A DNA stretch of 52,815 nt. It comes from Candidatus Uhrbacteria bacterium (GTDB taxonomy: Bacteria; Patescibacteriota; Patescibacteriia; UBA9934; GWF2-40-263). The notes beneath the pieces were generated by a model, which worked only from the letters and a program-made list of their open reading frames with translations, ran no database searches and had not been told where the DNA came from. A program made the position numbers and the translations under genes. The stretch is taken from NCBI GenBank assembly GCA_013204385.1, contig JABMNY010000029.1, positions 1 to 52,815 of the forward strand. Reading direction: 5' to 3'. Of the stretch, positions 28,572 through 36,773 are shown piece by piece. How positions within the stretch are numbered: position 1 is the first letter of the stretch; each line of letters opens with the position of its first letter.

Positions 28572-29852
28572 TTGCCACAACCACGATTGTTTCGTCCTTC
28601 GGACGCACTCATCTTTCATTCCCTCCCTGTTCAATTCGCGATCATCCGTGAAATGCGCACACGCTACGATGAGTTCAAAAATCTCGGCTATGCTTCAGAA
28701 ACAGCGTTCTACTACGCTTTTGTACGCTCCAACACAAACAAGTACGGTGTCACAACAGACCTCGGCGCGAAAGAATTCCACAAAGAAATGACAACACTTC
28801 TTGGAGTCGCTCAAGACATTGTCGAGTACATAATCGAGCAACGGTTTCGTCCATTCCAAGAACGCATTGCCTTTCACAATACCGTTGCCAACTGTCTGAA
28901 TCCAATTCAGATGCTTCTCATGGCAACCGATGATCCTGGACTTCACGCAGATCGTCTCGTACGACGTAAGCACTTCGAGGCGGGGAGACAGCTTGGAATC
29001 GCTCTTCAACTGTTCTCCATCTCGACGGTCGACCCTGAAGCATGGGTTCCAGAAGACCTCGGACAAATTGAACGGCTCTCCTGGGAACGCCTGTTTGAAC
29101 CCGATCGCTCAGAGAATCTGTGGATCCTCGCAAAGCTCTACAGGTCCTCTTCCATGGGTGGTCGGGTAGAGAATATTCAAGTGTTCATTTCAACGAAAGA
29201 AAAAACGCATGCTCTCAAGCACCTGCGCAAACGTGGAACAACAAAAGAAAATCAACTCTACTGTCGTGTCGCGATTGTAGAAGGTGTGCGCTATTACGTC
29301 TACGCCATCAATCGGCGCAAGCGCCTACTCTCTACACTCCTAAAACTCGAGAGAGGTCGTCCCTACTCAGACCGACGGGGATGGAAGTATGTTGTCGTCG
29401 CAGTAGAATCTCCTGAAGGACTTCGAGTCGCTACTCCTGATGACGCCAAGACATTCAGTGAGCATACGCGTCGCGTTCTGTGGCACCATCCACTCATCGA
29501 AGAAACGGACACCTCTCCTCCAAACCCTGACTCTGACGCACGGTATCGGGACGAGAAAATTATTGGCCGCTACGAACGTCCGGACAATGGAAGGATTGTT
29601 GCGAGTCCCGCCGAGCAACTTGTCACATCCATTGGTCCTCACATCGACACACTGGTGGCAACAGACGGCGAACTCAATCACACCATCTATAGTGCACGCA
29701 AAGCACTCAAACACATCGCTGAACTTTGGTTCCCGCATCGTCGCGGACCCTATGACGAGATCTCGGATTTTCGTCTTCCGGGTTACGGCATCGCCTGGAG
29801 AGAAGCGTATTTCCGTGACCAGCTTGAAGCCTGGTGGCAAACGCAACTCTAG
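28572..29852 (+). CDS. Hypothetical protein, ORFan island
   Basis: 426 aa ORF (TTG start); CCACGACATACGGTCGTGGTTTTTT terminator downstream. Confidence 0.6.
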   Translation: MPQPRLFRPSDALIFHSLPVQFAIIREMRTRYDEFKNLGYASETAFYYAFVRSNTNKYGVTTDLGAKEFHKEMTTLLGVAQDIVEYIIEQRFRPFQERIAFHNTVANCLNPIQMLLMATDDPGLHADRLVRRKHFEAGRQLGIALQLFSISTVDPEAWVPEDLGQIERLSWERLFEPDRSENLWILAKLYRSSSMGGRVENIQVFISTKEKTHALKHLRKRGTTKENQLYCRVAIVEGVRYYVYAINRRKRLLSTLLKLERGRPYSDRRGWKYVVVAVESPEGLRVATPDDAKTFSEHTRRVLWHHPLIEETDTSPPNPDSDARYRDEKIIGRYERPDNGRIVASPAEQLVTSIGPHIDTLVATDGELNHTIYSARKALKHIAELWFPHRRGPYDEISDFRLPGYGIAWREAYFRDQLEAWWQTQL

Positions 29853-29918
29853 CTCACCCTCTCCACGACATACGGTCGTGGTTTTTTATACTCCAATCTC
29901 TCAACAAGGATGATTTGA

Positions 29919-29960
29919 TTGACAAATGAGAAGTATTACTTTATTCTAAAAGTAATACTT
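29919..29960 (+). promoter_or_regulatory. Promoter with overlapping operator for the VapBC-like operon
   Basis: TTGACA-17-TATTCT overlapped by perfect inverted repeat AAGTATTACTTT-ATTCTA-AAAGTAATACTT (29931-29960). Confidence 0.75.
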
Positions 29961-29980
29961 ATTCAAAACTGTAGGATTCT

Positions 29981-30223
29981 ATGACAACCACAACCATGAC
30001 GCAAAAAGGGCAAGTTACAATCCCGCACGCCATCCGCAAGGCGTTGAATGTCGATCGAGATTCAAAATTTTTGGTGCGTCTAGATGAAAAAAATGGTCGA
30101 GTCATTTTAGAACCACTGACAGACCTCCTTTCTTTGGCAGGAAGTCTCTCTTCAAACGTAACTCTCACGGATGAACAACTTACAAAAGCTCGTTCTGCCT
30201 CGTGGGGGAGTCGAAAAAAGTAA
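29981..30223 (+). CDS. AbrB/SpoVT-type antitoxin (VapB-like)
   Basis: TMTQKGQVTIPHAIRKALNVDRDSKFLV. Confidence 0.88.
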   Translation: MTTTTMTQKGQVTIPHAIRKALNVDRDSKFLVRLDEKNGRVILEPLTDLLSLAGSLSSNVTLTDEQLTKARSASWGSRKK

Positions 30224-30225
30224 GT

Positions 30226-30612
30226 ATGGATTCCATGATTGACACAAATGTCCTCATCCGCTTTTTTGTGGGGGACAACAAGAAACAAAAAGAACAGGCG
30301 ATCGTGTGGTTTAAGGAAGCAACAAAAGGTGAGCGCACGATTATCATCACACCAATCGTCGTTGCTGAAACCGTATTCGTCTTAGAATCATTCTATAAAC
30401 ACTCTCGAAAAGACATTATGGCATCCCTACTTCCGTTCTTAGCGATGCCTGTCTTAAAGGTAGAAGAGCGAGATCTATTGCTAAATCTATGGGAGGAATA
30501 TCTGAATGGACTCCATTTTGTCGATGCCTACTTACTTACAAGCGCCAGACGACAATCGCAAGAGCTTCTTACGTTTGATAAACAGTTACTCAAGCGATTA
30601 CAATCTCAGTAA
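30226..30612 (+). CDS. PIN-domain toxin (VapC-like)
   Basis: MIDTNVLIRFFVGD...VVAETVFVLE...FVDAYLLTSARR...LLTFDKQLLKRL. Confidence 0.88.
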   Translation: MDSMIDTNVLIRFFVGDNKKQKEQAIVWFKEATKGERTIIITPIVVAETVFVLESFYKHSRKDIMASLLPFLAMPVLKVEERDLLLNLWEEYLNGLHFVDAYLLTSARRQSQELLTFDKQLLKRLQSQ

Positions 30613-30654
30613 AAATCAAACAAAAAAACCGCCCATTTCTGGGGGGTTTTTTTG

Positions 30655-30730
30655 TGGGGTGCCTAGAGGGAGTCGAACCCTCGCTATCAGTACCACAAAC
30701 TGATGTGCTAACCGTTACACCATAGGCACC
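30655..30730 (-). tRNA. tRNA-His(GTG), CCA encoded, encoded G-1
   Basis: GGTGCCTATGGTGTAACGGTTAGCACATCAGTTTGTGGTACTGATAGCGAGGGTTCGACTCCCTCTAGGCACCCCA. Confidence 0.93.
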
Positions 30731-30824
30731 ATAAACAAACTACGAACCCGAGTATAACCAGTCTTCGACTCTTTTGCAAGACCTGATAAAAGAAAAACCT
30801 GCTGTTTAAAGCAGGTCGTAGCCA

Positions 30825-32171
30825 TTAGGGCATGCGATTGATCGAAAGCACATCAAACCAGTAGACGAGTTCTCGATCCGTGAGGTGATACGGTCCCTGT
30901 CCGTGAGCGGGGAGAACAAGAGACGGGTTTGCCTCCATGCGTTCGTAGATGAGTGGATCTACACGAACTGCACGTTCACCACCAAGATACTCTCGGTAAC
31001 GAACCGTAGGCCAGGAAGCTTCACGCAAAAATAGGACGGGAAGTTGTCGAATCTGCGGATGCACGTGAGTCATGGGAAGGATCTTTTGTGCGAGCACAAT
31101 GCAAGAGACGGGGTCGTCGATGAGCTCTGCGAAGATCCGCAAGACTTCTCGAACAGTCACTGGCCCCATCTGTTCCTTGTACGCATTCATGAACCTTGCG
31201 ATGTGCTCGTGAATCGTCGAGGAATCCAGATGAAGGTCCTGAACTGTCAGACCATGGAGAAGATTCCAGAGCCAGCTCGCCGTCTGACGATGTGTCCCAT
31301 CGACATTCGCACCGTACTCATTCACGACTACCGGAGCGAACCCTCGCTCAATGAGCGTACAAAGCTCCTGCAGAACACGTCCCGTTTGAGCGATTTCCGT
31401 ATTGCGAATCTCAGACAATTCCATGAGGTAAAGTTCGAGGTAGCATCCACGGTAGAAACCTTGTCCCACACACGGATGTTCGCGCGTCCAGTACAGATGC
31501 GCGAGCGTGTCCTCGAGTTCGAAGAGGAGAGGGAGATTCCTTTTGTGCTCTTGCAGACACTGTCGCATTTGATCGCCCTGAGCAACCTCATGACGAGAAC
31601 GTGTATGTGGCGACCATGCGGTCTCAATCAGCTTGATTGGATCTCCTGAAGAGAGAACGTCATCTGAGAACGTCTGTAGACGAGCCTCTGAGACGAGCTT
31701 TCGCTCTGCCGCAGGAATGATCGTCGAAAGCGCTGGCTCAGGATAACGCCATGGCCACAGATGAGCGCGGGGAGTCTCTTCGATTGAGAATATTTCATCA
31801 GTTCCATCTGACAAAACCCCACCCTGCCAGGCGGACGCACGCAGGAACCGGTCAATCGCCAGTGAACCCAGAGAATACACGTGCCCCCTGTTTCCAAGAA
31901 GCGGAACATGCGTTCCGGGAAACCGCGCAAGGAAGTCGTGCCCCAGGTCTCCACGCCCAGCGAGCGAAAGACGTGGTCCATAGAAGAGATCAAACCGATC
32001 GTTTCCAACCTCCTCACGCAAGGCACTGAAACCTGGTACGAGGACAGCATCTCCAAAACTCACACCAGGCTGATGATCAACCACCACAATGTGCTTGAGG
32101 TCTGCGTAGAAACCACCATCAGGTTCGCGAAAAGGAAGATCCGTCTTAAATTCCATTTTTGACTCCTGCAA
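30825..32171 (-). CDS. Hypothetical protein, ORFan island
   Basis: 448 aa ORF; own terminator downstream (AACCTGCTTTAAACAGCAGGTTTTTC on the minus strand). Confidence 0.6.
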   Translation of the reverse strand: MQESKMEFKTDLPFREPDGGFYADLKHIVVVDHQPGVSFGDAVLVPGFSALREEVGNDRFDLFYGPRLSLAGRGDLGHDFLARFPGTHVPLLGNRGHVYSLGSLAIDRFLRASAWQGGVLSDGTDEIFSIEETPRAHLWPWRYPEPALSTIIPAAERKLVSEARLQTFSDDVLSSGDPIKLIETAWSPHTRSRHEVAQGDQMRQCLQEHKRNLPLLFELEDTLAHLYWTREHPCVGQGFYRGCYLELYLMELSEIRNTEIAQTGRVLQELCTLIERGFAPVVVNEYGANVDGTHRQTASWLWNLLHGLTVQDLHLDSSTIHEHIARFMNAYKEQMGPVTVREVLRIFAELIDDPVSCIVLAQKILPMTHVHPQIRQLPVLFLREASWPTVRYREYLGGERAVRVDPLIYERMEANPSLVLPAHGQGPYHLTDRELVYWFDVLSINRMP

Positions 32172-32227
32172 CAGAGAGTGACTGTTCCAAACAACTTCGG
32201 AACAGGAGGCTCTGTTGCAGTATTCTT

Positions 32228-32887
32228 CTAAAGAGATTCTCTTTCTTGTTTAGTAAGAAGATGTGGGAGAAGAGCGAGAGCTGATGCTTCTTCGACAAAT
32301 ACATCTGCCTGAGCTCGAACGGCTTCGCGTGCGACGACACCTGCAAATCCAATAAACGTTCGGACTGACGGCTGACAGGCAAGATCTGTCACAGAGTCCC
32401 CGATCATGACAGCCTTTTGTTTATCTTGAATATATCGATCGATCATGATGCGCTTCCCCCCAGTGTGTGCGAGCGCGTTGCTTGCATTCATTCCAAGATA
32501 GTTACCTTCATCATCATGAAAGAGCTCATTTGCAATCACACACTCACTTCTGATACCGAGTTCTTCCGCATAGGGTGCAACGATCATTCCAAAGTTTGAA
32601 GTCAAAATAAACACTTCCTTTCCAAGTCGATGAAGAGTCGCCACAAGTTCTTCAACTCCCTCAACAAACGGAGGATGAATCTTATGCAGACGATCAATCA
32701 TGGCAAGGCTTGGAGAAATCATCGCAAGCTTTTTTTCAAAGACTGCTTCAATCGGAAGCTCTCCATTCATAGATGCTTCGGTGAGTCGTCGGACTTCTGG
32801 TCCAACACCAGCAAGATCAGCGAGAAGATCTAATGTCTCTGCATGAACAAGCGTGCTATCAAAATCAAAGAAGATTTGTTTGTACAT
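32228..32887 (-). CDS. HAD phosphatase, phosphoserine phosphatase-like
   Basis: IFFDFDSTLVHAETLDLLA...FILTSNFG...VMIGDSVTDLAC. Confidence 0.8.
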   Translation of the reverse strand: MYKQIFFDFDSTLVHAETLDLLADLAGVGPEVRRLTEASMNGELPIEAVFEKKLAMISPSLAMIDRLHKIHPPFVEGVEELVATLHRLGKEVFILTSNFGMIVAPYAEELGIRSECVIANELFHDDEGNYLGMNASNALAHTGGKRIMIDRYIQDKQKAVMIGDSVTDLACQPSVRTFIGFAGVVAREAVRAQADVFVEEASALALLPHLLTKQERESL

Positions 32888-33087
32888 ATATGGAAAATAA
32901 AACGACGCCCTTATGGGGCGTTTTTCTGATTTACATCATCAAGAAGAAACACCCACCTATGGCGTTGTTGTTGTCATCTTAGATGTAGAATTTTGGAGTG
33001 ACATACCTAAATGACAAGTTAAAGACTTTTTGATGACTTGGCAAATGAACCTGTGGACGAAAAAAGCGTTATTCACAAAAACAAAAC

Positions 33088-33118
33088 AAAAACAGCACTT
33101 AATTGAGTGCTGTTTTTG
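33088..33118 (-). terminator. Terminator directly downstream of the split tRNA-Arg locus
   Basis: CAAAAACAGCACTCAATTAAGTGCTGTTTTTG abuts the CCA end. Confidence 0.75.
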
Positions 33119-33280
33119 TGGTGTCCCTGGAGGGAATATGGTTGCCAACAGACTCCACCATATTGCTCTCGTTCGCTCGGAATCATCCAAACTCCGTTTG
33201 TCTGTTCTCTCGCTCGCTCCAGCATCGAACCCCCATCAAGACCTTAGAAGAGTCCTGCTCTATCATGAGATGAAGTGAGT

Positions 33281-33302
33281 GTACAAAATACATACCCCTT
33301 AC
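33281..33302. repeat. Left arm of perfect 22-bp inverted repeat around the inner tRNA
   Basis: GTACAAAATACATACCCCTTAC; pairs with 33388-33409. Confidence 0.95.
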
Positions 33303-33304
33303 GA

Positions 33305-33381
33305 TGGTGGCCTGAGCAGGACTTGAACCTGCAACCTTGAGTTTAGAACACTCCTGCTCTATCCAGTTGAGCTATCAGGCC
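33305..33381 (-). tRNA. Inner tRNA-Arg(UCU), CCA encoded, nested in the D-loop insertion of the outer tRNA-Arg(UCU)
   Basis: GGCCTGATAGCTCAACTGGATAGAGCAGGAGTGTTCTAAACTCAAGGTTGCAGGTTCAAGTCCTGCTCAGGCCACCA. Confidence 0.93.
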
Positions 33382-33387
33382 AAGGGT

Positions 33388-33409
33388 GTAAGGGGTATGT
33401 ATTTTGTAC
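33388..33409. repeat. Right arm of perfect 22-bp inverted repeat around the inner tRNA
   Basis: GTAAGGGGTATGTATTTTGTAC. Confidence 0.95.
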
Positions 33410-33553
33410 CGAACGAGGCGATATGATCTGAGAATCAGATCCGTTGAGCTACAGGGACGAATATAAGAAAGTCTAGCGCAACGCAATCATAGCGAATCTT
33501 TCGAAAAAGAAAAAGCGACCGTGCGTTATGGTCGCATTGAGAGGAGTTTGGCT

Positions 33554-34297
33554 CTAGGAAGCACGCTCTCCAAGCTTGAGACTCAGAAGCGCCCTTGAAG
33601 AACCGCGATCCACGATAGGAGCATAGGCTTTGGACGACATGAACTGAGCCCTCAAAAGACGATGACGACGCTCAGTCTCCGCAGCATCGACCAGGACGAG
33701 TACACATGCCTGCGAAAGAGACTCACGCCTCAGTACCGTCTCGACCACCTTCCAGATGAGCCCCTGCAAAAGTGACTGTTCCCGCGAGATCCCAACCTCT
33801 CCGATCCAGAGATGATTGATGACCAGATAAGGACCTTCTCGACCAACCCGTGAGTAGATCTGACCAAGAAGGGTCATCGGCATGTTCGTGACACCAAGCA
33901 CAGTACTCGAGTCACATACGACACAGGTCGCGAAGCCAGCACACTGAGCGGGAGAGGTGAGACTCTGAGCCAGAGCAATGCCCCCAGCATTCAGGTACCG
34001 ACAAAGTTCCTCTCGAGCTGACTCCTCATCCCACTGAAGAACGACTGTTCCGCCACAGATTCTGAGACCGACTCTCTGGACACACTTCGCATCCCGTGGG
34101 GGACTCAGGTAGACATGTGCGCAGGAGGCACACACAGAATCATTCCGATGAGGCGCAGACCCGACCTCCTGAAGGAAGCCGTGGATCATGCTGTCTGAGA
34201 TCGTCCAGTTGATGGGCTTAGGTGGCGGAGGGGAAGAGAAGATCTGGATAGGCCGACGAGCGTCAGTCAGATAAGAATCAGGTTGAGCCACGTGCAT
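33554..34297 (-). CDS. Hypothetical Cys-rich protein, ORFan island
   Basis: 247 aa ORF with CASCAHVY/CVVC cysteine pairs; promoter TTGACC (34367-34372) - 17 - TAGCAT (34344-34349) upstream. Confidence 0.6.
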   Translation of the reverse strand: MHVAQPDSYLTDARRPIQIFSSPPPPKPINWTISDSMIHGFLQEVGSAPHRNDSVCASCAHVYLSPPRDAKCVQRVGLRICGGTVVLQWDEESAREELCRYLNAGGIALAQSLTSPAQCAGFATCVVCDSSTVLGVTNMPMTLLGQIYSRVGREGPYLVINHLWIGEVGISREQSLLQGLIWKVVETVLRRESLSQACVLVLVDAAETERRHRLLRAQFMSSKAYAPIVDRGSSRALLSLKLGERAS

Positions 34298-34371
34298 CTC
34301 CGTGTATGAGTGTTCTCAGACACAATCGTCATTGAACGAAGAAATGCTAAAGGAAATGTGAACTTTGGTCA

Positions 34372-34482
34372 ACCCCGCTGGTGGTCTCCCATCAAAAGAA
34401 TATTAACTATCGGACAAAGCCGACGGCGCCTAACGGCTTAGAGATATGTCTCCTGCTTAACATCTTTGACCACCAGCGGGGT
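34372..34482 (-). repeat. Structured repeat element, copy 2 (111 bp)
   Basis: Perfect 15-bp terminal inverted repeats ACCCCGCTGGTGGTC...GACCACCAGCGGGGT; central hairpin AAGCCG...CGGCTT; overlaps the stop codon of the recombinase gene. Confidence 0.8.
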
Positions 34483-35411
34483 CAAGCTCTCCGACTCTTT
34501 CCATGAAACTTTTGATGGACGTCTTTCATCTGTTTATTGGTGATATGTGTGTAAATCTGGGTTGTGGTGATTGAGGCATGACCCAGAAGTGACTGAACGG
34601 ACCTGATATCCGCACCCCCCAACAGGAGGTCTGTCGCGAAGGTGTGACGCAACGTATGAGGGGTAATATGTTTTGTAATACCCGCCGATTTTGCATAACG
34701 CTCCACAAGCCGCTGAATGGATCTAGGAGTAAGGCCCCCTGAAGCCTCTCTGCCACTTTTTGCTCGATCATGACCAACAAAAAGAAAGGGGGAAGCGTCA
34801 CGTCGTTTCCCAAGATATTCCTTGAGAGTCTCTTTTGCTGTTGAAGACAAAAACACGACACGGAGTTTCGAGCCTTTTCCTCGAACCGTGAACTCATCAC
34901 GTTTCAAATTAATGCTTTCGATTTTTAGTTTGGAGAGTTCGCTTACCCGCAACCCTGTTGAGAACAACAATTCAAGAATCGCCTTATCACGCAATGCCAC
35001 CAACCCTTCACTTTGCAACATCGGTTGAATGAGGAGACGATCAAGCTCCTCTACCTCCAAAAACTCCACCTGACGTTGCTCTTGACGAGCAAGTTCTATC
35101 TTGTCAGGAGCCAGCGAAATAATATCTTTGCGAGCGAGGTACTTCAAAAAACTCCGAAGAGCGATCAAGTGATAATTCTGTGTCGACTTCTTAAGCGTTT
35201 CTGCCTCACGTCCTTCTGGAGTTCTGTTGAGCCATAAACGATACTTATGCACGAGATCATCTGTAATCTTTTCAGGTGAAGGATGTTTTGCCCATCTAGC
35301 AAATCGACGCAAATAAAAATCATAATTGCGAATGGTGAGTTCGCTTCTTCCTCGCTCAACCTCTAAGTACTCTAAAAAATCTGTAATCAGTTTGTCGATC
35401 TGAGTTCCCAT
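34482..35411 (-). CDS. Tyrosine recombinase, XerC/XerD family
   Basis: LITDFLEYLEVERGRSELTIRNYDFYLRRF...LLFSTGLRVSELSKL...HTLRHTFATDLLLGGADIRSVQSLLGHASITTTQIYTHI. Confidence 0.92.
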   Translation of the reverse strand: MGTQIDKLITDFLEYLEVERGRSELTIRNYDFYLRRFARWAKHPSPEKITDDLVHKYRLWLNRTPEGREAETLKKSTQNYHLIALRSFLKYLARKDIISLAPDKIELARQEQRQVEFLEVEELDRLLIQPMLQSEGLVALRDKAILELLFSTGLRVSELSKLKIESINLKRDEFTVRGKGSKLRVVFLSSTAKETLKEYLGKRRDASPFLFVGHDRAKSGREASGGLTPRSIQRLVERYAKSAGITKHITPHTLRHTFATDLLLGGADIRSVQSLLGHASITTTQIYTHITNKQMKDVHQKFHGKSRRA

Positions 35412-35468
35412 ACTCCACAAGTATAACATCGCCTGAGAGTCTTCTCTATGATAGGATAAGGACGTTCT

Positions 35469-35846
35469 ATGAAAGACTTGCTTCATACAACCCTAGCGCT
35501 TACAACAATGATCACACTTGTGGCATGTTTGTTTGTGGTAAATCATCAAACGCATTGCGCGATCCCATCAGAAAATAACTTGCTTCTAGGGAATGCTTGT
35601 ACGGCGGAAGCACTCTCAAATCCAACCATCTGGACGCTGAATGAAACAAATGGAACTCTTCCATCCGAAAAATTCCAAATCATTATTGCCTTCGTCGTCT
35701 TATTTTTCACTCGTCATCTCTTCTCTCAAATCAAGCGTCCTGAGAGAGGTCTCTCTTGGTTGCAACGACGTAAAATTACAATCCGTTCTGGTCCCGCCCC
35801 CAATCAACTTTTTCTTCCATACTTGTTTGCAACCCACGGATGGTAA
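35469..35846 (+). CDS. Small hypothetical membrane protein
   Basis: 125 aa ORF with two hydrophobic segments. Confidence 0.5.
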   Translation: MKDLLHTTLALTTMITLVACLFVVNHQTHCAIPSENNLLLGNACTAEALSNPTIWTLNETNGTLPSEKFQIIIAFVVLFFTRHLFSQIKRPERGLSWLQRRKITIRSGPAPNQLFLPYLFATHGW

Positions 35847-35892
35847 ATCAGTCTTCGTCTGAGTCATTCACTTATTTATTCGAAATTATCTT

Positions 35893-36657
35893 ATGGAATC
35901 CACACACACAACAAAAAATTTCTTTGATGCCCTTCAATCTAAACAAGCATTCTGGCTTGGTTTCATCACGGCTGTCCTTGCTCTTGGAACCCTCGGTTTT
36001 GTACTCCTTGGATCTTGTCTCTTAGGAGGAGATTGTTCCGTTGCTGGTATTGCCGTAGCAGAAGATAGTGGATCAGGATCCGGTGCGGCTGCGGCAGCTG
36101 CGGTTGCCGCTGTTCCAACACCAACGGCAACAGGCGTCCCTGCTGTTACAGATGCGGACCACATTCGTGGAAACAAAGATGCCGCCATCACCATTATCGA
36201 ATACTCTGACTTCCAGTGCCCATACTGCAGTCGTTTCCATCCAACCATGCTTCAAGTCATGGAAGAGTATACGGACTCAGTTCGATGGGTCTTCCGTCAT
36301 TTCCCACTCTCATTCCACCCAGAAGCGGTTCCATCTGCAAACGCAGCTGAATGCGCTGGTGCACAAGATAAATTCTGGGAATATGCAGATGAACTCTTTG
36401 CAAACCAAACAAGCTTGAGCTCTGAATTCTACGCACAACTTGCAGCTGACCTTGGATTGAATGTGAGTAAGTGGCAGACCTGTTTTGACGAAGGTACATA
36501 CAACGACGTAATTGAGGCTCAGGCTCAAGCCGGTGGGGCCGCTGGTGTCTCTGGAACACCTGGATCATTTGTGATCGATCAAGATGGAAACGCCATCCCA
36601 ATCAAAGGAGCGCTTCCATTCAGCTCAGTCGCCGCAGCCATCGATAGCGTGCTCTAA
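35893..36657 (+). CDS. DsbA-family thiol oxidoreductase, membrane anchored
   Basis: IIEYSDFQCPYCSRFHPTMLQVMEEY (CPYC); GVSGTPGSFVIDQDG. Confidence 0.9.
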   Translation: MESTHTTKNFFDALQSKQAFWLGFITAVLALGTLGFVLLGSCLLGGDCSVAGIAVAEDSGSGSGAAAAAAVAAVPTPTATGVPAVTDADHIRGNKDAAITIIEYSDFQCPYCSRFHPTMLQVMEEYTDSVRWVFRHFPLSFHPEAVPSANAAECAGAQDKFWEYADELFANQTSLSSEFYAQLAADLGLNVSKWQTCFDEGTYNDVIEAQAQAGGAAGVSGTPGSFVIDQDGNAIPIKGALPFSSVAAAIDSVL

Positions 36658-36773
36658 ACAAGACAAACGAAAACAGACTCCCCAGGGAGTCTGTTTTTTG
36701 TAACCTTGCTTTTCTTGACCTTCCTCGCACCCTGCTTTATTGTTCCACTTCGTTCTTTCCAGATGGAGTTCAC

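Larger units (their letters stand above)
33119..33458 (-). tRNA. Outer tRNA-Arg(UCU) gene interrupted twice (exons 33439-33458, 33224-33261, 33119-33135)
   Basis: Joined exons give GTCCCTGTAGCTCAACGGAT+AGAGCAGGACTCTTCTAAGGTCTTGATGGGGGTTCGAT+TCCCTCCAGGGACACCA. This is 75 nt with all four stems intact and co-linear with tRNA-Arg(CCT) at 19566-19640 (75 nt). Confidence 0.8.

Noticed and set aside
33030-33278. 82-aa ORF across the split tRNA
   Set aside because: Lies on the antisense of tRNA exons and terminator; no coding support.
34372-34482. Calling the repeat an integron attC site
   Set aside because: Border sequences TTGACC/TGGACC do not match the RYYYAAC/GTTRRRY core, and the recombinase shows no obvious IntI-specific insertion.
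35469-35846. Treating the overlap of this small ORF with the upstream end of the recombinase ORF (35486) as meaningful
   Set aside because: The recombinase most likely starts at the internal Met (35411), removing the overlap.
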